In this document: positions 1 through 5,280 of the stretch, piece by piece | Position numbering within the stretch: position 1 is the first letter of the stretch | Layout of the letters: each line of letters opens with the position of its first letter | Assembly: GCA_937974415.1 (NCBI GenBank) | Contig: CALJXB010000349.1 | Coordinates: forward strand, 1-7,800 | Reading direction: 5' to 3' | DNA from: an uncultured Kiloniellales bacterium | Lineage (GTDB): Bacteria; Pseudomonadota; Alphaproteobacteria; Kiloniellales; JAKSDN01 | Length of the DNA stretch: 7,800 bases | Notes under the pieces: model-generated | Told to the model about the DNA's origin: nothing | Seen by the model: only the letters and a program-made list of their open reading frames with translations | The model's database searches: none | Position numbers and translations under genes: made by a program

Positions 1-1575
1 CGCGCGCAGCACTCGGACGTAAAGGCCGGTTGGGCCCGGCACGCGGGTCAGGTCGCCGTGCTCGCCGGCGGCTAGCGCCTGCATGGTGCGCTCGTTGGCC
101 GCCCCGCCGGCCTTGCCGAAGATCGCGCCAAGGGTCGGCACGAAAATGAGCGCCATGACCAGCGAGGCCGAGAGGGTCGCCAACAGGGTGATTGGCAGAT
201 ACTTCATGAACTCGCCGACCATGCCGGGCCAGAACACCAGCGGCAGGAAGGCGGCCAGCGTGGTCGCCGTCGCGGCGATAATCGGCCAGGCCATACGCTT
301 GGCGGCCAGCGCGTAGGCGTCGCGCCGGTGCAGGCCCTCGCTCATCTTGCGGTCGGCGTACTCGGTGACCACGATGGCGCCGTCGACCAGCATGCCGACG
401 GCGAGGATCAGGCTGAACAGCACCACGATGTTCACGGTCAGCCCGAAGGCCGCCAGCACCAGGATGCCGGAGAGGAAAGAGCCCGGAATGGCGATGCCGA
501 CGAAAGCGGCGCTGCGCAGACCGAGCGCTGCCACCACCACCACCATGACCAGGAGGACGGCGCTCAGCACGTTGTTCTGCAGGTCGGCCAGCATGGAGCG
601 GATGTTGCTCGACTTGTCCTGGCTGTAGGTCACCACGACGCCCTCGGGCCAGGCGCCGCGGACCCGCTCGACCAGCGCCTGGACCCGCTCGATGGTGCCG
701 ATGATGTTCTCGCCGGTGCGCTTGGAGACCTCCAGCGCGATCGCCGGGCGGCCGTTGATGCGGGCCATGCCCTCCGGATCTTTGAAGGTGCGCCTGAGGG
801 TGGCGATGTCCTGAAAACGGACCACCGCGTCGTCGTTCACCTTCACCGGCATGTTGAGGATGTCTTCCATGCTGCCGAAGAGGCCCGGCAGCTTGATGGC
901 GAAGCGCCCCTCGCCGGTGTCGAGCGAGCCGGCGGCAACCACCCGGTTGGAGCGCTGCACGGTCTCGATCAGGTCGGTGGCGTTAAGGTTGTAGCTTTCC
1001 AGCACCAGGGGCTCGACGACCACTTCGATCAGCTCTTCCCGGTCGCCGGCGATCTCGGCCTTGAGCACCCCAGAGAGACCCTCGATGCGGTCCTGCAGGT
1101 CGCGCGCGAGGCGCAGCAAGGTGCGCTCGGGCACGTCGCCGGAGAGGGTCACCACCAGGACCGGAAACAGGCTCAGGTTGATCTCGTGGACCGTCGGCTC
1201 GTCCGCGTCCTCCGGCAGCTCCGGCTTGGCGAGATCCACCTTGTCCCGCACGTCGGCCATGGCGATGTCGGCATCGAAACCGGCATCGAAGTCCATCACG
1301 ATGTTGGCGCCGCCGAGGAAGGCGGTCGAGCGCATCTCCTTGATGCCCTCGATGTTGCGCAGCTGCTCTTCCAGCGGCTTGATGATGAGCCGCTCGGAGT
1401 CTTCCGGCGAGATGCCCTCGTGATGGACGTTGACGTAGATCACCGGAATATTGATGTCCGGCTCGGCCTCCTTGGGCACCGTCTGATAGGCATAGCCGCC
1501 GGCGATCAGCACCAGCACCAGGCAGGCGAGCACCGTGCGGGCGTGGCCGAGGGCGGCATCGATCAACGGCTTCAT
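1..1575 (-). CDS. RND efflux transporter permease, HAE1/AcrB-like (3' end beyond window)
   Basis: This is the N-terminal 525 residues of an inner-membrane, proton-driven RND pump; the rest lies beyond position 1 (family proteins are about 1,000-1,050 aa). The frame is open from ATG at 1575. A first membrane segment lies at about residues 13-30, followed by a periplasmic porter region starting with the family pattern PDINIP (39-44) and GISPEDSE (54-61). Hydrophobic helices follow at about 335-355, 358-380, 383-404, 430-450 and 460-482. The TM4 proton-relay region reads VDGAIVV (397-403), so only the first Asp (D398) of AcrB's Asp-Asp pair is present. An in-frame stop just upstream and the standard N-terminus support this start. 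No good Shine-Dalgarno precedes it; the start sits in a 14-bp tandem repeat. It lies 68 nt after the adaptor gene, in the same operon. Substrate cannot be read from the sequence; drug or hydrophobic-compound export is the family expectation. Confidence 0.95.
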   Translation of the reverse strand, partial: MKPLIDAALGHARTVLACLVLVLIAGGYAYQTVPKEAEPDINIPVIYVNVHHEGISPEDSERLIIKPLEEQLRNIEGIKEMRSTAFLGGANIVMDFDAGFDADIAMADVRDKVDLAKPELPEDADEPTVHEINLSLFPVLVVTLSGDVPERTLLRLARDLQDRIEGLSGVLKAEIAGDREELIEVVVEPLVLESYNLNATDLIETVQRSNRVVAAGSLDTGEGRFAIKLPGLFGSMEDILNMPVKVNDDAVVRFQDIATLRRTFKDPEGMARINGRPAIALEVSKRTGENIIGTIERVQALVERVRGAWPEGVVVTYSQDKSSNIRSMLADLQNNVLSAVLLVMVVVVAALGLRSAAFVGIAIPGSFLSGILVLAAFGLTVNIVVLFSLILAVGMLVDGAIVVTEYADRKMSEGLHRRDAYALAAKRMAWPIIAATATTLAAFLPLVFWPGMVGEFMKYLPITLLATLSASLVMALIFVPTLGAIFGKAGGAANERTMQALAAGEHGDLTRVPGPTGLYVRVLRA

Positions 1576-1605
1576 GGCAGGGGCTTCATGGCAGGAGCTT
1601 CATGG
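1569..1605 (-). repeat. 14-bp tandem repeat (2.6 copies) over the permease start codon
   Basis: On the plus strand the unit GCTTCATGGCAGGG (1569-1582) is followed by GCTTCATGGCAGGA (1583-1596) and a partial GCTTCATGG (1597-1605). Read on the minus strand, each copy carries an ATG (at 1603, 1589 and 1575). Because 14 is not a multiple of three, each ATG is in a different frame. The first two open five-codon ORFs, MKLLP and MKPLP, each ending in a TGA that overlaps the next ATG as ATGA. The third ATG opens the permease. The repeat is directly visible; any role in translation is inference. Confidence 0.9.
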
Positions 1606-1643
1606 TCGATCGGCTTTCGAGCTCTCGGGCACAGCCACGGGGC

Positions 1644-2741
1644 CTAGCCCTCGCCGGCTGCGGGCGAAAGGACGGCCTCGTCGACCGTGCGGACCCGCTG
1701 GCCGTCTTGCACGAATTCCTGGCCCACGGTGATCAGGGTGACCTCTTCGGGCAGGCCGAGCAGCCACAGGCCGTCGGCGCCCTGCTCGGCGATCTGGACG
1801 GGAAGAAAGCGAACCGTCTCATCGCCGTCGACCACCTTGACCCCGATGGTGCCGGAGGTGTGGAGCGACAGGACGGCCGGGGAGACCCGGTGCGCCTGCA
1901 CCGTCGGGCCGGGCAGCACCACCTCGGCGGTGATCCCGTCGCGCAAGTCGCCGTCCGGGTTGGCGACTTCCAGCTCGACACGAAAGGTCCGGGTTACCGG
2001 ATCGGCGACGCGCGAGATGTGGCGGATGTGTCCCTCGATCATTTCGCCGGTCATGAGCCGGGCGACGCCCAGCCCGCCGACCTCGAGGCGCCCCACGTCC
2101 CGCTCGCTCACCTGCCCGATCACCAGGATGGGGTCGATATCGACCAGGCTGGCGATCGCGTCGCCCATCTCGACGAAATCGCCCAGGTCCACACTGCGGT
2201 CGTCGATAAAGCCGGCGAAGGGTGCGCGGATGACCGTGTTTTCCAGATCGACCTGGGCGCGCTCGACCGCCGCCTCGGCGCTCTGCAGGTCGGCCAGGGA
2301 GGCGGCCAGCTGGGTGCCGGCGCGAAATCCCTTCTCGGCCAGCTTCTCGGCCGCCTGGTGCTCGATCCGCCGCTGCTCCAAGAGCGCCTTGGCCTCGGCG
2401 AGGCGCGCCGGGCGGTCTTCCGGCGCAAGGCGCACCAGGGGGTCGCCTTCGGCTACGGCCACGCCGCGCTGGATAGCCAGTTCGACGATGCGGCCGTGGG
2501 TCTCGGCGCGCGCCTCCACCTTGCGCAAGGCCTCCGTGCGCCCGCGCAGGACAACGGCGGTCTCGTAGGGCTCCGCCTTTTGCAGTCGCACGCGGACCTG
2601 GGGCAGGATGTCGCTCTGGCTCAAGTCGGCCGGCGGCTTGTGCGCGACGTTCTCGGCCTGAATGTCGCCGAGTTGGCCCGAGGCCACCCACCCGGCGGAC
2701 AGGGCCGCCAGGCCTGCGGCGATGATGAAGGAGCGTCTCAT
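1644..2741 (-). CDS. RND efflux periplasmic adaptor subunit (HlyD/AcrA-like membrane fusion protein)
   Basis: A 365-aa adaptor that would link the RND permease to an outer-membrane channel. The N-terminus has a basic start and a single hydrophobic segment (about 4-21) without a lipobox, so it is a signal peptide or membrane anchor. The first half of the biotinyl-lipoyl domain is at about 67-107. A helical hairpin rich in Ala, Glu, Arg and Gln runs at about 108-167. The second lipoyl half begins NTVIRAPFAGFIDDR (168-182) and continues through DLGDFV..GD. The beta-barrel contains SRVADPVTRTFRVEL (243-257) and the NPDGDLRDGITAEV region (261-274). These are family hallmarks. The frame stays open far upstream, but that part lies over padR in another frame, so the ATG at 2741 with its signal sequence is preferred. 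The ribosome site is weak. It follows padR by 110 nt and precedes the permease; it may be translationally coupled. Confidence 0.95.
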   Translation of the reverse strand: MRRSFIIAAGLAALSAGWVASGQLGDIQAENVAHKPPADLSQSDILPQVRVRLQKAEPYETAVVLRGRTEALRKVEARAETHGRIVELAIQRGVAVAEGDPLVRLAPEDRPARLAEAKALLEQRRIEHQAAEKLAEKGFRAGTQLAASLADLQSAEAAVERAQVDLENTVIRAPFAGFIDDRSVDLGDFVEMGDAIASLVDIDPILVIGQVSERDVGRLEVGGLGVARLMTGEMIEGHIRHISRVADPVTRTFRVELEVANPDGDLRDGITAEVVLPGPTVQAHRVSPAVLSLHTSGTIGVKVVDGDETVRFLPVQIAEQGADGLWLLGLPEEVTLITVGQEFVQDGQRVRTVDEAVLSPAAGEG

Positions 2742-2761
2742 AGTGGCGTCCCGATGCCGCT

Positions 2762-2778
2762 CCCGGCAACTGGCCGGG
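2762..2778 (-). promoter_or_regulatory. Small hairpin in the padR-adaptor gap
   Basis: A perfect inverted repeat, CCCGGC and GCCGGG with a 5-nt loop, lies about 20 nt upstream of the adaptor ATG. It has no T-tract on either strand, so it is not a standard terminator. It could influence mRNA stability or initiation between padR and the adaptor gene. It may also be chance in GC-rich DNA. Confidence 0.3.
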
Positions 2779-2851
2779 GCGGTCTTCCAGTGATACGCAC
2801 CCGGGCGCGTGCCAATTCCCTCAAGTGGCTCATAATTCTGCTCATCATCGC

Positions 2852-3394
2852 TCACTCGGCGACCAAGTTGGCGGGTGCGCTCACGTCCGCCAGCAGCGCG
2901 TCGCGGTGCTCCCGCAGGTAGCGGACCGCCGTCGTGTACCAGGCCAGGCCGAAGCCGTGGACGAAGCGTTCGCCGGGCGGGCGCGCCGCGCAGCCGCAGC
3001 CCTTCATGCGCTCGAGGCTGGCCTCGTACCAGGCGATCCGCTGGTCGATGAACTCGGCCAGCAGCGGCGGCGGCAGGATGTGGGCGAAGAACAGGATGAA
3101 AAGGAAGTCGGACGACAGGCGGTCGTCGGCCGGCGCTTTCATCAGGCGTGCGGCCAAGGCGTCGCGCCCGGCCGGGGTGATGGAATAGACCTTCTTGTCG
3201 GGCCGCTTGTCCTGCGGCTCCGCGCGGCAGGCCAGCAGGCCGTCCTCGCTCAACCTGGTGAGCGCCGGATAGATCGACCCGAAACTGGCCGCCTGAATGT
3301 GGGCGAAGGGCCCCTCCTCGAAGCTCTTCTTGATCTCGTAGCCGCTCGCGTCGCCGCGCGCCAGCACGCCGAGGCAAAGTGTCCTGGCATCCAT
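2852..3394 (-). CDS. PadR-family transcriptional regulator
   Basis: A 180-aa winged-helix regulator. The PadR DNA-binding domain fills residues 1-85: the leading helix MDARTLCLGVLARG, then SGYEI (17-21), the recognition region FGSIYPALTRLSEDGLL (38-54), and the wing ending DKKVYSITPAGR (66-77). The C-terminal part (about 92-170) is helical and matches the dimerisation/effector domain of the larger PadR proteins in size and character. The start at 3394 is backed by GGGGAGGA (3408-3401) six bases upstream. An odd detail is a CGC pair of cysteines (C133, C135) in a loop. It is the first gene of the efflux operon. PadR proteins such as LmrR often repress neighbouring pump genes and are released by the pump's substrates; that role, with autoregulation through the dyads at 3430-3471, is inferred from position. 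Confidence 0.93.
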   Translation of the reverse strand: MDARTLCLGVLARGDASGYEIKKSFEEGPFAHIQAASFGSIYPALTRLSEDGLLACRAEPQDKRPDKKVYSITPAGRDALAARLMKAPADDRLSSDFLFILFFAHILPPPLLAEFIDQRIAWYEASLERMKGCGCAARPPGERFVHGFGLAWYTTAVRYLREHRDALLADVSAPANLVAE

Positions 3395-3429
3395 GGGTGG
3401 TCCTCCCCAAGGTTCATGTAGGCACCGCC

Positions 3430-3471
3430 GATATTAATGTCCAGCATATATCAGTCGAGAATATGTCGACA
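3430..3471. promoter_or_regulatory. Cluster of inverted repeats, candidate PadR operator
   Basis: Three dyads lie together: GATAT (3430-3434) with ATATC (3448-3452); CATAT (3445-3449) with ATATG (3461-3465); and the perfect palindrome TGTCGACA (3464-3471). The first covers the proposed -10 and spacer and the second covers the proposed -35, which is where a repressor would block RNA polymerase. The repeats are visible in the sequence. Assignment to PadR is inference from adjacency and the family habit of binding AT-rich dyads; none of them matches the ATGT-N8-ACAT pattern of classical PadR sites. Confidence 0.4.
3431..3458 (-). promoter_or_regulatory. Candidate promoter of the padR-efflux operon
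   Basis: On the minus strand, TCGACT (3458-3453) stands as a weak -35, with a 16-nt spacer and TAATAT (3436-3431) as a -10. This would place the transcription start near 3424 and give a leader of about 30 nt before the padR ATG. The match to consensus is modest, but the AT-rich patch is the clearest promoter-like stretch here and overlaps the inverted repeats described separately. Confidence 0.4.
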
Positions 3472-3685
3472 GAAATCCACCTTGGGAAAATCATAGGATA
3501 ATTCATGGTTATCAATTACCTAATCGCCACCATTAGTTTTGATCTTGAGAACGCGCTGGCTGTGTTGCGCGCACCCCGGGGCCATCGAGCGCCGCGGCCT
3601 GGGGCTTGGCGGGGGCCGAAGCGCGACGGCCTCCGGATGATCTCTGTCTGATATGAGAGGGGCTCTGGATCGGTGATGAACGAGG

Positions 3686-3710
3686 CCATTCCTGTAATGG
3701 TTTCTTGTTT
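3686..3710 (+). terminator. Weak terminator-like hairpin with T-rich tail
   Basis: CCATT (3686-3690) and AATGG (3696-3700) form a 5-bp stem with a 5-nt loop, directly followed by TTTCTTGTTT. The form is that of a Rho-independent terminator on the plus strand, but the stem is short and AU-rich. No plus-strand gene ends just before it, so it would only make sense if a small RNA is made from 3480-3685. Confidence 0.2.
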
Positions 3711-3977
3711 CAGGTTGATGGCTCGCAGGCCGGAGAATTGTCTCAATCGTTTCGCCGGGACACTCCGGCGTTACAGGAGGGGGCCATAACCGCCTCTTCC
3801 CCTTGGCCTTTACCGATCTGTCGGGTATTCCCAAGGGCGGCGAATGAGCCTATGCTTCAGGCACGCGAAGTTCCTGCGAATGAGGCAAACGGTCGCGCGC
3901 GAGACTTGGGGTTCGAAGACCCCGGGGGGCTGATCTCAGTCCCGGCCGGCCGTCGCGAGAGCGGGGAGGCAGGCCGA

Positions 3978-4424
3978 ATGAAAGTCAGCGATATTCTTGG
4001 CGTCAAAGGCAACGCGGTCACGACCATCAGGCCGGAGGCGAAGATTTCGACCGTCGTGCGTCGCCTGAAGTTGGAAGGCATCGGCGCCATGGTGGTCACC
4101 GAAGGCTCCGTCGAAGACTCGCCTCAGGTCGTCGGCATCATCTCCGAACGGGACATCGTGCGCGGGCTCGCCGACGAGGGCGCGGAGCTTCTGGAAAAGC
4201 AGGTGCTGGACCTCATGACCTCTCCGGTCAAGACCTGCACCATGGACGCCAACATCAAGGACATCATGGCGGTCATGACCCGCAGGCGGATCCGCCATCT
4301 TCCCGTTGTGGAGGAGAGCCGCCTGGTGGGCATCATCTCGATCGGCGACGTGGTGAAAAACCGCTTGGAAGAGGTCGAGCTGGAAGCCGATGTGTTGCGC
4401 GACGCCTATATCGCCAGCCACTGA
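3978..4424 (+). CDS. CBS-domain pair protein (Bateman module)
   Basis: A 148-aa cytoplasmic protein made of two CBS domains and little else. CBS1 spans about 7-62 and ends in GIISERDIVR (53-62). CBS2 spans about 80-128, with RHLPVV (106-111) and GIISIGDVVK (118-127). The Ser..Asp pattern near each domain end (S56/D59, S121/D124) is the usual ribose-binding feature of adenosyl-nucleotide-binding CBS pairs. The tail (128-148) is a charged helix ending YIAS. The start at 3978 is chosen because GGGGAGG (3963-3969) sits 8 nt upstream and because the N-terminus then lines up with the paralog at 4562-4993. The frame stays open 91 codons further up, but that part has no family-like sequence. Such stand-alone proteins probably sense AMP/ATP or similar ligands and regulate a partner; no partner is evident nearby. 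Confidence 0.92.
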   Translation: MKVSDILGVKGNAVTTIRPEAKISTVVRRLKLEGIGAMVVTEGSVEDSPQVVGIISERDIVRGLADEGAELLEKQVLDLMTSPVKTCTMDANIKDIMAVMTRRRIRHLPVVEESRLVGIISIGDVVKNRLEEVELEADVLRDAYIASH

Positions 4425-4512
4425 AGCCGAGCTCCAAAGCAAGCTCACCTAGGCGTCCTTCCCGGTCCGCGGCTTCCGCCATTAATTCGATCGGTTCCGC
4501 CACACCTTGAAC

Positions 4513-4531
4513 GGCCTCGATTTGCGAGGCC
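4513..4531. terminator. Hairpin between convergent CBS genes, possible shared terminator
   Basis: GGCCTCG (4513-4519) and CGAGGCC (4525-4531) form a perfect 7-bp stem with loop ATTTG. It lies in the 137-bp gap where the two CBS genes converge, so it could stop transcription from both sides. Neither strand has a T-tract after the stem, so it is not a classical intrinsic terminator. A smaller GAGCT/AGCTC dyad (4429-4446) follows the first CBS stop. Confidence 0.4.
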
Positions 4532-4561
4532 CGGCGGCTCTCTGCGATCGCTTCGGGCGGC

Positions 4562-4993
4562 TCAGCCCGATGCGATGTACTCGCGCAGTTGCGAGGTTTC
4601 CGCCTCGAGCTCCTCGAGCCGGCTCTTGACGACATCGCCGATCGAGATGATGCCCGTCAGGTTTTCGCCGTCGACCACGGGCAGGTGACGAAAGCGGCCG
4701 GCGGTCATCTTTTTCATGAGGTCGTGAACCCGGTCCTCGGAGCTGCAGGTGATCACGTCTCGGGTCATGAGCCGATCGACGGTCAGCGCGAAGAGATCGG
4801 GTCCGTGCTCCGGCATGGCGCGCACGATGTCGCGCTCGGAGAGAATGCCGGCGAGTTCGCCGTCAGGTCCGCTGACCATCAGCGCGCCGATGTTCTCCCG
4901 CTTCAAAATCTCCGTGGCCGTGGCGACGGTGTCGCCCGGCTGGACCGTAATGATGCGGTTATCCTTCTGCTTAAAGATCTGCTTCACCAACAT
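4562..4993 (-). CDS. CBS-domain pair protein, paralog of the gene at 3978-4424
   Basis: A 143-aa protein with two CBS domains. CBS1 is at about 6-58 and ends GILSERDIVR (49-58). CBS2 is at about 75-123, with RHLPVV (102-107) and GIISIGDVVK (114-123), followed by the helical tail SRLEELEAE..LREYIAS. It shares with its convergent neighbour the blocks SERDIVR, RHLPVV, GIISIGDVVK, RLEE and YIAS, and the nucleotide-contact S/D pairs are present in both domains. The start at 4993 gives a family-like N-terminus (MLVKQIF); GAGGGGG lies about 10 nt upstream, slightly far but usable. The family probably binds adenosine nucleotides or NAD-like ligands as an energy or redox sensor; the partner is unknown. 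It is transcribed towards its paralog, so the two are not an operon and may be controlled differently. The upstream region carries three 11-bp repeats. Confidence 0.93.
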   Translation of the reverse strand: MLVKQIFKQKDNRIITVQPGDTVATATEILKRENIGALMVSGPDGELAGILSERDIVRAMPEHGPDLFALTVDRLMTRDVITCSSEDRVHDLMKKMTAGRFRHLPVVDGENLTGIISIGDVVKSRLEELEAETSQLREYIASG

Positions 4994-5028
4994 GGGACCA
5001 GATCCCCCTCTTTAGGTCGTCCGTTCCA

Positions 5029-5061
5029 ATGATACTCCGATGATACTCCGTTGATACATCG
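5029..5061 (-). repeat. Three tandem 11-bp repeats upstream of the second CBS gene
   Basis: Plus-strand units are ATGATACTCCG (5029-5039), ATGATACTCCG (5040-5050) and TTGATACATCG (5051-5061). The first two are identical and the third differs at two positions. A further GATACT in inverted orientation (AGTATC, 5095-5100) lies about 34 bp away. The array is 36-68 bp upstream of the CBS start at 4993, in its promoter region. On the minus strand each of the first two units contains TATCAT, which resembles a -10 box, but no good -35 lies at the right distance. The 11-bp period is about one helical turn, so bound proteins would line up on one DNA face. Confidence 0.85.
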
Positions 5062-5190
5062 GCGAGCGCAGTGGTGCGCCCGTCAGTATCTCACCATCTG
5101 CTGCGAAAGCCAAAGAGCTGTTTCGCCGTCCTGCTGAGAAGGCCGGGATTCGCACGCGATGTCGCGCGGCGGATGGGACAGGCAGGAGCT

Positions 5191-5254
5191 AGGATTAACC
5201 ATGGGCCTTAAGGATTATCATTAACTTCCAATAAACATTGAATTTTAGTACTAT
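5191..5254 (+). promoter_or_regulatory. AT-rich promoter region of the TPR gene with spaced TTAA and AGGATTA elements
   Basis: TTAA occurs at 5195, 5208 and 5221, exactly 13 bp apart, and AGGATTA occurs at 5191 and 5211, 20 bp apart. TACTAT (5249-5254) is a plausible -10, with only a weak -35 (TTCCAA, 5226-5231) at 17 bp. This would give a leader of about 20 nt before the ATG at 5281. The spaced elements look like regulator half-sites; CtrA sites use TTAA-N7-TTAA, whereas here the gap is N9. Confidence 0.4.
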
Positions 5255-5280
5255 GCCCTTGCACTTCGGGGGAGGTTGCG

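Larger units (their letters stand above)
3395..3977. other. 583-base stretch without a convincing gene
   Basis: Short open frames exist here on both strands, but none has a ribosome site plus family-like sequence. The padR end is AT-rich (3420-3540) and holds the operator/promoter patch. The middle is GC-rich, with an imperfect stem pairing CCCC..GGCC (3574-3583) with GGCC.GGGG (3596-3604). CCATT/AATGG (3686-3700) forms a short stem followed by TTTCTTGTTT, and CGCCGG/CCGGCG (3753-3770) forms a 6-bp stem. GGGGT/ACCCC (3908-3923) forms a 5-bp stem. I see no confident promoter for the CBS gene at 3978; TTGGCC (3803) with TATTCC (3826) is a weak candidate. A small RNA or long leader is possible but not shown. 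Confidence 0.5.
4994..5280. other. Divergent intergenic region between CBS and TPR genes
   Basis: This 287-bp gap must hold promoters for both flanking genes. The CBS side has the 11-bp repeats. The centre (about 5100-5185) shows nothing I can name. The TPR side (5191-5254) is markedly AT-rich for this genome, with repeated AGGATTA and TTAA elements. Confidence 0.6.

Noticed and set aside
328..2921. Two 439-codon plus-strand open frames (328-1647 and 1602-2921) antisense to the permease and adaptor genes
   Set aside because: Their predicted proteins are rich in His, Asp, Gln and Arg with no family pattern, as expected of the antisense of GC-rich genes; the minus-strand products are clear RND and adaptor proteins.
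2742..3410. Upstream extension of the adaptor frame to 3410 (588 codons in all)
   Set aside because: The extra part overlaps padR in another frame and is low-complexity Arg/Pro/Gly sequence. The ATG at 2741 gives a normal signal sequence and family length.
3516..3834. Short minus-strand open frames of 76 and 104 codons in the intergenic region
   Set aside because: No ribosome site, no recognisable motif, basic low-complexity composition; they overlap each other in different frames.
3908..3923. tRNA T-arm-like GGGGTTCGAAGACCCC
   Set aside because: The stem and TTCGA loop look like a T-arm, but no D-arm, anticodon arm or acceptor stem pairs around it at the right distances.
3936..5032. Antisense frames over the two CBS genes (minus 3936-4448, plus 4589-5032)
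   Set aside because: Mirror images of the CBS coding frames; similarity between the two shadows only reflects the paralogy of the real genes.
5195..5224. CtrA binding site
   Set aside because: TTAA pairs are 9 bases apart, not 7, so the canonical CtrA pattern is not met; kept only as an unexplained spaced array.
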